Shown here in pieces: positions 44,388 through 52,302 of a DNA stretch of 64,000 bases; position 1 is the first letter of the stretch; each line of letters starts with the position of its first letter. This DNA comes from Pontibacter flavimaris (lineage in GTDB: Bacteria > Bacteroidota > Bacteroidia > Cytophagales > Hymenobacteraceae). The position numbers were made by a program, and so were the translations under genes. The DNA lies in contig NZ_LVWA01000002.1 in NCBI RefSeq assembly GCF_001907195.1, positions 62,001-126,000 of the forward strand, read 5' to 3'. The notes below the pieces were generated by a model. It made no database searches. It was not told the origin of the DNA and was given only the letters and a program-made list of their open reading frames with translations.

Positions 44388-45575
44388 ATGAACCTGATTT
44401 CCAAAGTCTCTTTTGACGATACAGCGGTCGCTTTCTCATCCAAATCCGACGCTGAACTATATAAGATGTACCTGCTGTTTAAGGCGATGAACAGCAACAC
44501 CTTTGTGAAGGCCGGAGGCGCACTGCTCACCACTGCCCTGAACCTGCACCTGCCGGTAAAATTCATCGTCAAGCCAACCATCTTCAACCACTTCTGCGGC
44601 GGCGAAACCATTGAGGAGTCGGAGCGCGCCATACAGGAGTTGGGCAAGTATAACATCGGCACCATTCTGGATTACTCTGTGGAGGGTGAGGGTGATGAGA
44701 AAAGCTTCGACGCCACCCGCGACGAGCTGCTGCACACCATCGAAAAGGCGCACCGCAACAAGCACATCCCGTTCTCGGTGTTCAAGATCACCGGCCTGAT
44801 CGACATCAATTTACTGGAGAAGGTGCAGAAGCAGCAGGAGCTTTCCGCCAATGAGCGCGCCGCCTTTGAGCGTGGCCGCGACCGCGTGAACGCCATTTGC
44901 CGGCATTGCTACGAGCGTGACGTGCGCGTGTTCATCGACGCCGAGGAGAGCTGGATACAGGACACCATCGACAACCTGACCTACGAGATGATGGAGCGCT
45001 ACAACAGGGAGAAGGCCAACATTTACAACACTTACCAGATGTACCGCCACGACAGGCTGGAGGTGCTCCGGCGCGACCACGAGAATGCCCTTAAGGGCGG
45101 CTACTTCCTGGGTGCCAAACTGGTGCGCGGCGCCTACATGGAGAAAGAGCGCAAGCGCGCCGAGCTGGAAGGGTACCCGAGCCCGATCAACCCGACAAAG
45201 GAAGCCACCGATGAGCTCTTCGATAACGGCCTGCGCTTCTGCGCGGACCACATCGACCGTATTGCCTTCTGCAACGGCACGCACAACGAGGCCAGCTGCT
45301 ACCTGCTGATGGAGCTGATGGAGGAGCACAGCATCGCTCCCAACGACCCGCGCGTATACTTTGCCCAACTCTATGGCATGAGCGATAACCTTTCCTACAA
45401 CTTGGCGAAGGCCGGGTATAACGTGGCCAAGTATGTGCCCTACGGCCCGGTGGTGGAGGTGATGCCTTACCTGCTGCGCCGCGCCAACGAGAACACCGCC
45501 ATAGCCGGCCAGAGCAGCCGTGAGTTCAGCCTGATCAAAAGCGAGATAGAGCGCCGCAAGAGGGCGAGGAAATAA
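44388..45575 (+). CDS. Proline dehydrogenase
   Basis: The protein has 395 residues. The ATG at 44388 is chosen because it lies just after a consensus promoter; an in-frame ATG 51 bp upstream would lie before the -7 element. PRODH barrel motifs are VKPTIFNHFCGGETIEES, TILDYSVEGE, VFKITGLID, VFIDAEESWIQDTIDNL, YQMYRHDRLE, GAKLVRGAYMEKERKRAELEGYPSPINPTKEATD, CNGTHNEAS, FAQLYGMSDNLSYNLAKAGYNVAKYVPYGPV and YLLRRANENTAIAGQS. It oxidises proline to pyrroline-5-carboxylate with FAD. Unlike PutA it is single-domain, and no P5C dehydrogenase gene lies nearby. Confidence 0.96.
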   Translation: MNLISKVSFDDTAVAFSSKSDAELYKMYLLFKAMNSNTFVKAGGALLTTALNLHLPVKFIVKPTIFNHFCGGETIEESERAIQELGKYNIGTILDYSVEGEGDEKSFDATRDELLHTIEKAHRNKHIPFSVFKITGLIDINLLEKVQKQQELSANERAAFERGRDRVNAICRHCYERDVRVFIDAEESWIQDTIDNLTYEMMERYNREKANIYNTYQMYRHDRLEVLRRDHENALKGGYFLGAKLVRGAYMEKERKRAELEGYPSPINPTKEATDELFDNGLRFCADHIDRIAFCNGTHNEASCYLLMELMEEHSIAPNDPRVYFAQLYGMSDNLSYNLAKAGYNVAKYVPYGPVVEVMPYLLRRANENTAIAGQSSREFSLIKSEIERRKRARK

Positions 45576-45616
45576 AAGCAGGAAGGCCGGCTATACCCTA
45601 GCCGGCCTTCCTGCTT
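45576..45616 (+). terminator. Terminator of the proline dehydrogenase gene
   Basis: A perfect 18-bp stem starting AAGCAGGAAGG (45576-45593 with 45599-45616) with a 5-nt loop begins at the stop codon itself. Confidence 0.85.
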
Positions 45617-45652
45617 AACAAGGAGAAGCATGCAGTAGCTGGCCTGAAAAAG

Positions 45653-45687
45653 CACCGGGCCTTGCGCAAGATGCACAAGGCCCGGTG
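45653..45687 (-). terminator. Terminator of the small acidic lipoprotein gene
   Basis: CACCGGGCCTTG and its complement form a 12-bp stem with an 11-nt loop; on the minus strand the stem is followed by CTTTTTCAGG. It lies 44 bp past the stop at 45732. Confidence 0.8.
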
Positions 45688-45731
45688 TGTGTTTCAGAAC
45701 TATAAGCTTTTCGCCGTCGTTCCTGCTACAA

Positions 45732-45920
45732 CTACTCGATTACAGTAGAGTCAGCCTCAACAGCAGCAGAATCTTCTACTACTACTTCTTCCTCAACAAC
45801 TGGAGTCTCCTCTACAGCCTCAGTCTCTACAACTTCAGTCTCAGTAGTGGCTTCTTCGTTAGTGCAGGCAGTGAAAGAAATAGCAAGGGCTACGATAGCG
45901 AAAGTGAATAAATTTTTCAT
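45732..45920 (-). CDS. Small acidic lipoprotein
   Basis: The protein has 62 residues from the ATG at 45920. MKNLFTFAIVALAISFTAC is a lipoprotein signal with the Cys at residue 19. The mature part is almost only Glu, Val, Thr and Ala (TETEVVETEAVEE, then VEEEVVVEDSAAVEADS), extremely acidic and without a fold I recognise. Such short Glu/Thr-rich lipoproteins are frequent in Cytophagales and have no known role. It has its own terminator and stands between the proline dehydrogenase and sigma-factor genes. Confidence 0.75.
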   Translation of the reverse strand: MKNLFTFAIVALAISFTACTNEEATTETEVVETEAVEETPVVEEEVVVEDSAAVEADSTVIE

Positions 45921-46064
45921 TTTTGTGTTTGTGATTAAGTGTTTTGGTTTCGATTTGAACTTCATACCCAAAACCGGCAGAGGTAACCCTGCTTTCTGAA
46001 ATTTTTAAAATTATTTTTTCGGCGGGTTACAAAACGTCCCTTAGCGTATTAAAATTTGACTGGA

Positions 46065-46637
46065 ATGAAGAAGCGTTTGTATGAGACGGATGAGGCGGTG
46101 ATAGAAGGCATCCGGCGCAGCGACGAAAGGGCGCTGGCCCACCTGTACAAACTATATTTCCCGATGATCTCTCACTTTATTTTGAGCAACAGCGGAACCG
46201 AGGACGAGGCCAAGGACATTTACCAGGAGGGCGTCATCGTGTTTTATGAGAAGACAAGGGACAACAGCCTGGAACTGACCTGCCAGATCAAGACTTACCT
46301 GTACTCGGTGTGCCGGAGGCTCTGGCTGAAGCGCCTGGCGGAGAAGGGCCGCTACGCCACCAGGCTCGACGAGACTGACAGCTTTGTGCCCGTGGAGGAG
46401 GACACCCTGCAACACGAGGAGCAGGAAAGGCAGTTCGGGGTGATGGGCGATGCTCTGGAGCAGCTCGGGGAGCCCTGCCGCAGCCTGATCGAGGATTACT
46501 ACATACGCATGCAGAACATGCAGGACATTACCGACAAGTTTGGCTACACCAACACCGATACGGCCAAGAACCAGAAGTATAAATGCCTGCAACGCCTGAA
46601 GAAGATATTTTTTGCTACCTATAAACCTGAAGTATAA
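46065..46637 (+). CDS. ECF-type RNA polymerase sigma factor
   Basis: The protein has 190 residues; the ATG at 46065 is preferred over a TTG three codons upstream. Region 2 reads ALAHLYKLYFPMISHFILSNSGTEDEAKDIYQEGVIVFYEK, the usual ECF core-binding and -10 recognition helices. Region 4 is EQLGEPCRSLIEDYYIRMQNMQDITDKFGYTNTDTAKNQKYKCLQRLKKI, close to the Bacteroidota sigma-70 subgroup in which YTNTDTAKNQKYKC replaces the common SEGTVKSRL. The gene 33 bp downstream encodes an anti-sigma-like membrane protein, so release by membrane signalling is likely. Confidence 0.9.
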   Translation: MKKRLYETDEAVIEGIRRSDERALAHLYKLYFPMISHFILSNSGTEDEAKDIYQEGVIVFYEKTRDNSLELTCQIKTYLYSVCRRLWLKRLAEKGRYATRLDETDSFVPVEEDTLQHEEQERQFGVMGDALEQLGEPCRSLIEDYYIRMQNMQDITDKFGYTNTDTAKNQKYKCLQRLKKIFFATYKPEV

Positions 46638-46669
46638 GCAGGTGAACACTATTCTGGGAGAAGACTAAG

Positions 46670-47758
46670 ATGTTAGAGTACCGCGCATACGAAGAGATTG
46701 AACGCTACCTGAACGGGCAGATGGCCGCTGAGGAAAAGGCTGGCTTTGAGGCCTTGCTGCACGCCGACGTACGCCTGGCAGAGCAGGTACGCGAGCACCG
46801 GCACATGCTGCAGGCACTGAAAGGCTATGGCAAGCGCCAGCACCTGCGCCAGCAGCTTAACCTCATCCACAGTGAGATGGAGGCCGGAGGGCAGGCCACT
46901 ACCCCGAACCCCTGGAAAGTATACTGGAATCGCCAGAAGCAGACAATTGCCGTGGCCGCCAGTGTCTCGCTGCTATCGGTTTTCGGCACACTCTGGAGCG
47001 TGCAGCAGATGAAGGCGCCGGTAAAGCAGCAAACGGCCCGTTACGTGGAGCTGCGCCGCGAGGTGGAGCGCCTGAAGAAAGCCCAGACTGCTCTCATGAA
47101 CGGTATAAACGACGCCAGCAAGCCTGTGGCCCCGCGCCCGGCTGCCTTTAGTGGCACCGGCTTCGCCATCTCCGCCGATGGGTATGTCGTGACAAGCTCG
47201 CACGTGGTGGAGGGCGCTGATTCCATTATGATCGAGAATAAGTCCGGCCTGAAGTATAAAGTGAGCGAAATTTACCGCGACGAGATACACGACCTTTCCA
47301 TCCTAAAAATAGCAGATGAAAGCTTTGAGGGTTTCGGCAAGCTGCCTTATACTTTCAAAGACACGGAGAGCGACCTGGGCGAGCGCGTGTTCACGCTTGG
47401 CTACCCGCGCGAGGACATTGTGTTTGGCGAGGGCTCGCTGAGCTCGGCCTCGGGCTTCGAAGGCGATACCACCGCCTATCAGATCTCCATTCCACTTAAC
47501 CCGGGCAACAGCGGCGGCCCGCTGCTGGACGACAAGGGCAACCTGATCGGGGTGATCAGTGGCAAGCAAGCCGGGCAGGAAGGCGCTGCCTTCGCCATTA
47601 AGTCGGCTTACCTGCTGCAGCTGATTGAGGAACTGGCAAACGCCGGCCAGGTGCAGCCTCTTACCCTGCCCAAAAATAATGCACTTTCTGCCCAAAGCAG
47701 GCCGCAGCAGCTCAAAAAACTAAAAGAGTATATATTTATAGTGAAGGTATATAATTAG
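46670..47758 (+). CDS. Anti-sigma-like membrane protein fused to a trypsin-type (HtrA-like) protease domain
   Basis: The protein has 362 residues. The first 75 (YEEIERYLNGQMAAEEKAGFEALL, then LAEQVREHRHMLQAL) match the cytoplasmic start of Bacteroidota anti-sigma factors. A membrane helix (TIAVAASVSLLSVFGTLWSV, about 88-108) and a short coiled coil (ELRREVERLKKAQTAL) follow. Residues of about 150-325 form a trypsin-like protease with His178 in SSHVVEG, Asp208 in HDLSILKI and Ser281 in NPGNSGGPLLD, all intact. No PDZ domain is present. Placement behind an ECF sigma gene suggests an envelope-stress sensor that carries its own protease. Whether it cuts itself or other proteins is unknown. Confidence 0.85.
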   Translation: MLEYRAYEEIERYLNGQMAAEEKAGFEALLHADVRLAEQVREHRHMLQALKGYGKRQHLRQQLNLIHSEMEAGGQATTPNPWKVYWNRQKQTIAVAASVSLLSVFGTLWSVQQMKAPVKQQTARYVELRREVERLKKAQTALMNGINDASKPVAPRPAAFSGTGFAISADGYVVTSSHVVEGADSIMIENKSGLKYKVSEIYRDEIHDLSILKIADESFEGFGKLPYTFKDTESDLGERVFTLGYPREDIVFGEGSLSSASGFEGDTTAYQISIPLNPGNSGGPLLDDKGNLIGVISGKQAGQEGAAFAIKSAYLLQLIEELANAGQVQPLTLPKNNALSAQSRPQQLKKLKEYIFIVKVYN

Positions 47759-47922
47759 TTAGTAAAAGGCTGAAACCTTTTGGCACAGCTGCAAATCAGC
47801 TAAGTATAAGCGCCTAAAAACAAAACCACAACCTCAACATTTTCAACGCTTTCCAGTTATATTATTATAGTTGTAAGTTTTACTCCATTAGTGAGCAACT
47901 ATCATTAAATAAAAAGAAAGCT

Positions 47923-48648
47923 ATGAAAAAGAGAATGATTATACCTATGGCTCTTGCCGCCACCATGCTGTTTGGTTTTGGCTGCGCGAGTTCTAACGAT
48001 GCAATGAACGACACCACCGCCATGGATGATGACATGACCATGAGCGAGACACAGACCATGGCCGGTGACGACCCTGACGCAGTAGTGATAGAAGAGTCTG
48101 TTGTGGCAGTGACCCCTATAGCCACGCTCGACGTGACTACTTTATCACTGGAGGACCCCACCGATATCGACCAGATGTTCGAGAGCGTGGAGGACACCGA
48201 GCAGTATGATGCGTTTGAGCTGGCCAAGATGGAGCCGAACCTTTCCACGTTTGTAACGCTGGTAGAGCAGTCCGGATTTAAAGCCGACCTGGATCGTCTG
48301 GATGAGTTTACGCTGCTTGCCCCAACAAACGAGGCTTTCGCCAAACTCGGGAAAGACAAACTGGAGGCACTTGTTCTGTCTGATAATCAAGCCATTCTAA
48401 AATCAGTACTGCAGGCCCACGTGCTGCCGAACAAAGTAGCGTCTTCGCAATTCGAGAATAACTCAATTATAGAGGTGGGTGAGAACTCCCATATCCCGGT
48501 TGAGGTGGGTGTGAACAACACGGACATCCGCATCGGCGGCGCACAACTTGTAAAATCCAACATTGAAGCTTCTAACGGTATGATCCACGTGATCGACAGT
48601 GTTATACTTCCCAGCGACGTGCAGGAAAACTCCGCCATCGGGTTCTAA
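47923..48648 (+). CDS. Fasciclin (FAS1) domain lipoprotein, first of a pair
   Basis: The protein has 241 residues. MKKRMIIPMALAATMLFGFGC is a lipoprotein signal. Residues 22-90 are low-complexity, rich in Asp/Thr/Met (NDTTAMDDDMTMSETQTM). One FAS1 domain follows: NLSTFVTLVEQSGFKADL, LDEFTLLAPTNEAFAKLG, ILKSVLQAHVLPNKV and the closing SNGMIHVIDSVILP. FAS1 domains mediate adhesion or bind small ligands at the cell surface. It is followed by a clear terminator and a paralogue. Confidence 0.88.
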   Translation: MKKRMIIPMALAATMLFGFGCASSNDAMNDTTAMDDDMTMSETQTMAGDDPDAVVIEESVVAVTPIATLDVTTLSLEDPTDIDQMFESVEDTEQYDAFELAKMEPNLSTFVTLVEQSGFKADLDRLDEFTLLAPTNEAFAKLGKDKLEALVLSDNQAILKSVLQAHVLPNKVASSQFENNSIIEVGENSHIPVEVGVNNTDIRIGGAQLVKSNIEASNGMIHVIDSVILPSDVQENSAIGF

Positions 48649-48678
48649 TCCTGCCGAAGCATACTACCCCTACTGGAG

Positions 48679-48712
48679 GCTCTCTTATACTATAAGAGAG
48701 CTTTCTTTATTT
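48679..48712 (+). terminator. Terminator between the two fasciclin genes
   Basis: GCTCTCTTATA and its complement (48679-48689, 48691-48701) with a 1-nt centre, followed by TTTCTTTATTT. Confidence 0.85.
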
Positions 48713-48771
48713 ACAGGTATCATGCGCCAAGCATAGCGCGTACACAACTTTTCCTTACAAGAGCATCAACC

Positions 48772-49407
48772 ATGAGAAATATATTACTAGCCAACATCCT
48801 GATAGCAGCCGGCCTTACTGGCTGCGCCCCGGCAGCAACCACCGCAAGCACAGATAGCGAGGTAGCCATGAGCCAAATGGAAGCTATGGCAGGCCAGGCG
48901 GCAGCCGAGGCAGAGCCGGATACGACAGCGATTGATTATAGCCGGATGTTTGCTGATGCGGGAAACACCGCACAGTACACGCTGGCCGAGCTGACGGCAA
49001 TGGACCCGAACCTCTCCACCTTCTCCACCCTGCTGGACCAGGCGGAACTAACCGATGGGCTGAAGACGGGAAAACCCCTGACGCTGCTTGCCCCCACGAA
49101 CCAGGCATTCACCAACTGGCCACAGGACTCGCTGAACAACCTGATGAAGCCAGAGAACAAGGCCCGGCTCATCAAGGTGCTGCAGGCCCACATGCTAACC
49201 AGCGAGGTGCTCTCTGCCAGCTTTAAAAACACACAACGCATCGAAACCGGCGGCGGAGAGTTTATAACGGTAAGTGCCTCGGATAGCACCGGCATTATAC
49301 TTGGCGGCGCCACCGTTGTAAGAGCCGATGTCAAGGCCTCCAACGGTGTCATGCACGTGGTGGACCGCCTCGTCAAGCCTATGGATTCTACCTTGCCCCC
49401 GCGCTAG
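48772..49407 (+). CDS. Fasciclin (FAS1) domain lipoprotein, second of a pair
   Basis: The protein has 211 residues. The signal MRNILLANILIAAGLTGC ends in a lipobox Cys. After a short Ala/Ser/Glu spacer, the single FAS1 domain shows DPNLSTFSTLLDQAELTDGL, TLLAPTNQAFTNWP, LIKVLQAHMLTSEVL and ASNGVMHVVDRLVKP. The two FAS1 proteins share order and spacing of all motifs, so they arose by duplication, but the linkers differ completely. Each has its own transcript end. Confidence 0.88.
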   Translation: MRNILLANILIAAGLTGCAPAATTASTDSEVAMSQMEAMAGQAAAEAEPDTTAIDYSRMFADAGNTAQYTLAELTAMDPNLSTFSTLLDQAELTDGLKTGKPLTLLAPTNQAFTNWPQDSLNNLMKPENKARLIKVLQAHMLTSEVLSASFKNTQRIETGGGEFITVSASDSTGIILGGATVVRADVKASNGVMHVVDRLVKPMDSTLPPR

Positions 49408-49579
49408 GAGGCCCGGCGGCAGCGCCTTGTACTTCCGTAAAACACGGGGCAGTAAAACCGGTTAAAATTCAAAGCCGTAACTATAGGCAACGCTTACCCG
49501 TTAGAAATAACCACGCCGGCAAAAGCTGTAAAGCACCTGCCGGCATTACTTGAACAAATAAACCAAAACTAAAAAAGCT

Positions 49580-50116
49580 ATGGTAAACAGAACAGATAAA
49601 GCGGGCATGCTAACCGCAATGTTTAGAGACAGAGAGAGTGCCGAGCGCGCTTATGACGAACTGCGTGCGCGCGGCTATGATAAAGACGAGATAAACGTGG
49701 TGATGTCCGAGGAGGGCAGAAAGCGCCACTTCGCCGGAGAGGACAAGGACCACACGACAGAGCTTGGTAACAAGTCGCTGGAGGGCACTGGTGCCGGTTC
49801 GGCCATTGGTGGTACCCTGGGTGCCATTATAGGTGCCGTGGCTGCCATTGGTACCTCCGTGGCGATTCCGGGCCTTGGCCTGGTAGTGGCTGGTCCGTTG
49901 GCAGCTGGCCTGGCAGGCGCTGGTGCCGGTGGCCTGACAGGTGGCCTGATCGGTGCGCTGATCGGAGCCGGTATACCTGAGGAGAGAGCCAAGGTATATG
50001 AGACGGGCGTGAAAGAGGGTAACATTGTACTGGGCTTTAAGCCGCACAGCCCGGAGGATGCCCGCTACTTTGAGACACACTTCCAGAGCAACAGAGGCGA
50101 GCATATCTATTATTAA
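49580..50116 (+). CDS. General-stress-protein-17M-like protein with Gly/Ala-rich core
   Basis: The protein has 178 residues and no signal peptide. The N-terminal 55 residues (MLTAMFRDRESAERAYDELRARGYDKDEINVVMSEEG) fit the GSP17M-like fold, a small alpha/beta unit. Residues of about 75-135 form a Gly/Ala-rich hydrophobic block (AIGGTLGAIIGAVAAIGTSVAIPG) that could insert in a membrane as a glycine-zipper hairpin. A second short alpha/beta piece (KVYETGVKEGNIVLGFKPHSPEDARYF) ends the protein. The family is linked to stress, but its molecular role is unknown. Confidence 0.8.
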   Translation: MVNRTDKAGMLTAMFRDRESAERAYDELRARGYDKDEINVVMSEEGRKRHFAGEDKDHTTELGNKSLEGTGAGSAIGGTLGAIIGAVAAIGTSVAIPGLGLVVAGPLAAGLAGAGAGGLTGGLIGALIGAGIPEERAKVYETGVKEGNIVLGFKPHSPEDARYFETHFQSNRGEHIYY

Positions 50117-50141
50117 TAGATAATTGCACTTCGCATATAAT

Positions 50142-50184
50142 AAGCGCCGGGCGCTGCCAAGTAGAGGCGGCACCCGGCGCTTTT
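50142..50184 (+). terminator. Terminator after the 17M-like gene
   Basis: AAGCGCCGGG pairs with CCCGGCGCTT and a weaker GCTGCC/GGCGGC inner stem, followed by a T-run of four. Confidence 0.75.
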
Positions 50185-50213
50185 GCGTTCTCCCACCCAT
50201 CAAATGCAAAAAC

Positions 50214-50233
50214 AATATATAATATTATATATT
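50214..50233. repeat. Perfect 20-bp AT-only palindrome
   Basis: AATATATAATATTATATATT equals its own reverse complement and sits in a 40-bp stretch of only A and T. It lies about 240 bp upstream of a response-regulator gene. It could be a binding or bend site or an easily melted region. Confidence 0.7.
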
Positions 50234-50475
50234 TTATATAAATAATATTAGTTACTATTGCCCGTACAAAGTAGTTTACTTTCAAGTATAAAATGCCTAT
50301 CCTTGAGTATAAGTTGGAATTAAAAGAGTTTATTCAGTCCGCATCGTATACAGTACGTTCGAAGAATGTCGTTATAACACAATAACGCAGAAAGCTTGGC
50401 ACGCCTAATGTTGTGCCTCTGACCAAGAACTGAAGCGAGCGCACACGGCTACACCCTATAAGCAGAAGAACCCTT

Positions 50476-50907
50476 ATGTATAAGCTAAAACACATCCTGA
50501 TTATAGACGATGACCAGATCAACAGTTTGTTCTCCCAGATTATTTTAGAGGATGCCGATGTGAGCAGCTTAGTGTCCACCTGCCAAAGCGTTCCGGAGGC
50601 GCTCGATTTTCTGCGTGCCGCCGAAACCATGGAGGAAACCCCTTTCCCCGACCTCATCCTGCTGGACATCAGCATGCCCTCCATGGATGGCTTCGATTTT
50701 CTGGACCGCTACTATGCCCTGGGGTACAACGCGCGCCACAAAACGTTTATCTCCATGTTCACCTCCTACGACGAGCAGGACCTGCTGCAGCGCGCCCGCA
50801 AGTATGAAGTGGTGGTCGGCTTCATCACCAAGCCGCTCTCTATCCCCACGCTTAACAGCATACTTGCCCTGCAGGACAGCACCCGCGCAGAAAACAATTT
50901 ACCATAG
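50476..50907 (+). CDS. Stand-alone receiver-domain response regulator
   Basis: The protein has 143 residues and only a REC domain. Acidic residues lie in HILIIDDDQINSLF, the phospho-acceptor is Asp64 in LILLDISMPSMDG, and the switch residues are the Thr in SMFTSYDE and Lys in GFITKPLS. No output domain and no kinase gene are adjacent, so it resembles CheY-like proteins that act through protein contacts. Such single receivers are numerous in Cytophagales. Confidence 0.92.
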   Translation: MYKLKHILIIDDDQINSLFSQIILEDADVSSLVSTCQSVPEALDFLRAAETMEETPFPDLILLDISMPSMDGFDFLDRYYALGYNARHKTFISMFTSYDEQDLLQRARKYEVVVGFITKPLSIPTLNSILALQDSTRAENNLP

Positions 50908-50955
50908 TTTCGTATGCTTAGGGTATAACAATATCATATCCTAATATAAAGAACT

Positions 50956-51567
50956 ATGAGAAACACTTTGATAGCCATCTGGTGCGCAGCAGGCGCCTTT
51001 ATGTTTGCCTCCTGCGGCTCAGGATCCGGCGAAGAAACCACCACCACCGCCGACACCACCTCCACCGAGACAGCCACGGTAGCCGGCACTGACTCCACCC
51101 TCACGGAGGACAAGCAGGAGCTGATGCAGTTTGCGGCCCGCAACAACATGCTGCAGGTAGAGTTGGGCAAGCTGGCAGCCGCGCAGGGCACCTCAGACGC
51201 CGTAAAGACCTATGGCCAGAATCTGGTGGATTGGTACACGACGAAGCAGGAGGAGTTGCAGGAGCTTTCGCAGCAGTATAACGTTACCCTGCCACAGCAA
51301 CTGGAGGACGAGGACAACGAGCACCTGACCAAACTGCGCGAGGCTGAGAACTTTAACGAGGAGTACTGGAACCGGCTGACAAAAGCCCAGCAGGATGCCA
51401 TAGATGAATTCGACGACGGCTTGAAGGATGTGGACGAAACCGACGCCTCCGCTTTCTCGGTATGGGCCCGCAATACCCTCAAAGAGCTGCGTGCGCAGTA
51501 CGAGCAGGCCAAAGGCCAGGAAGTGGAGCTCAAGCGCCGCGACACGGGCCTGAACCTGGATAACTAA
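50956..51567 (+). CDS. DUF4142 lipoprotein
   Basis: The protein has 203 residues. The signal MRNTLIAIWCAAGAFMFASC ends in a lipobox, and a Thr/Ser/Glu linker follows. The DUF4142 domain, a ferritin-like helical bundle, shows FAARNNMLQVELGKLAAAQGTSDAVKTYGQNLVDWY, LSQQYNVTLPQQL and FNEEYWNRLTKAQQDAIDEFDD. The role is unknown; members often accompany stress genes. The stop is 17 bp from a very long hairpin shared with the convergent esterase gene. Confidence 0.88.
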   Translation: MRNTLIAIWCAAGAFMFASCGSGSGEETTTTADTTSTETATVAGTDSTLTEDKQELMQFAARNNMLQVELGKLAAAQGTSDAVKTYGQNLVDWYTTKQEELQELSQQYNVTLPQQLEDEDNEHLTKLREAENFNEEYWNRLTKAQQDAIDEFDDGLKDVDETDASAFSVWARNTLKELRAQYEQAKGQEVELKRRDTGLNLDN

Positions 51568-51584
51568 GTATACTTCACACTTAT

Positions 51585-51645
51585 AAAGTATAAATCGGAT
51601 GCGGCCGGGGAAACAGAATCCCCGGCCGCATCCGATTTATACTTT
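51585..51645. terminator. 27-bp perfect hairpin shared by two convergent genes
   Basis: Arms 51585-51611 and 51619-51645 are exact complements with a 7-nt loop. The outer ends are AAAGTATAAATC and GATTTATACTTT, the dispersed word as an inverted pair, and the inner part is GC-rich. It starts 18 bp after the DUF4142 stop and abuts the esterase stop at 51646, so it should terminate both transcripts. Confidence 0.92.
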
Positions 51646-52197
51646 TCACAGCAACTCCTTCAGTTTGGTCCAGGTGTGCCGGGCCAGCAGCTTCTGCCCC
51701 TGCGCATTTGGGTGCACCCCGTCGGGCAGGTTGAGGAGGCGGTTACCGGCCACGCCCTCCAGCAGAAAGGGTATAAAGTGGGTGTTATGCTGCAGCGCCA
51801 GCTCCCTGAACAGCTTCCGGAACTCTGCCGCGTAACGCCCCGGCACAATGTCCGGTATCTCCATCCCCGAAAGTATGATCTTCACCTCCGGGTACTTCTG
51901 GCGCACCTTGTAGATGATCTCCTGCAGGTTCTGGCTGGTTTCGCGGGCGGGGATGCCGCGCAGGCCATCGTTGGCGCCCAGGGCAAGTATAAAGATGTCG
52001 ATGGGCTGGTGCAGCCAGCGGTCTATGCGGTGCACGCCTCCGGCCGTGGTGTCGCCGCTGAGGCCGCCGTTTAAAACCTTATAGTCCGTATACCCCTCCT
52101 GCCGCAGCTGCTCCTGTAGCAGGCTGGGGTACGCGCTCGCGGCGGGCAAACCATAGCCGGCTGTCAGGCTGTCGCCGAAAATAAGTATGTTCTTCAT
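51646..52197 (-). CDS. SGNH-family esterase/lysophospholipase (TesA-like arylesterase)
   Basis: The protein has 183 residues from the ATG at 52197, directly before NILIFGDSLTAGYGLP with nucleophile Ser10; longer upstream frames have no signal peptide. Block II and III are NGGLSGDTTAGG and LALGANDGLRG, and block V is LPDGVHPNAQGQ with the catalytic Asp and His. Lacking a signal, it should be cytoplasmic, unlike periplasmic TesA. It hydrolyses small esters or lysophospholipids. Confidence 0.92.
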   Translation of the reverse strand: MKNILIFGDSLTAGYGLPAASAYPSLLQEQLRQEGYTDYKVLNGGLSGDTTAGGVHRIDRWLHQPIDIFILALGANDGLRGIPARETSQNLQEIIYKVRQKYPEVKIILSGMEIPDIVPGRYAAEFRKLFRELALQHNTHFIPFLLEGVAGNRLLNLPDGVHPNAQGQKLLARHTWTKLKELL

Positions 52198-52255
52198 GTC
52201 GTTTCTTTTCCCTTCCATGTTCAGCAACCATCCTGCCATACTTTCTAAAGCAAAA

Positions 52256-52280
52256 AGGGTTGCCATTGGCTGGCAACCCT
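52256..52280 (-). terminator. Terminator of the DUF2383 gene
   Basis: AGGGTTGCCA pairs with TGGCAACCCT around a 5-nt loop; on the minus strand TTTTTGCTTTAG follows. Confidence 0.85.
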
Positions 52281-52302
52281 CTCCTATACTTCGCTTTATA
52301 CT

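Larger units (their letters stand above)
50117..50475. other. 359-bp intergenic region with terminator and AT-rich palindrome
   Basis: It starts with the terminator at 50142-50184 and then holds a 40-bp AT-only stretch that includes a perfect 20-bp palindrome (50214-50233). One AAGTATAAA word lies near 50285. No open frame of interest is present. The response regulator promoter must lie in the last 150 bp, but I cannot assign it. Confidence 0.5.
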
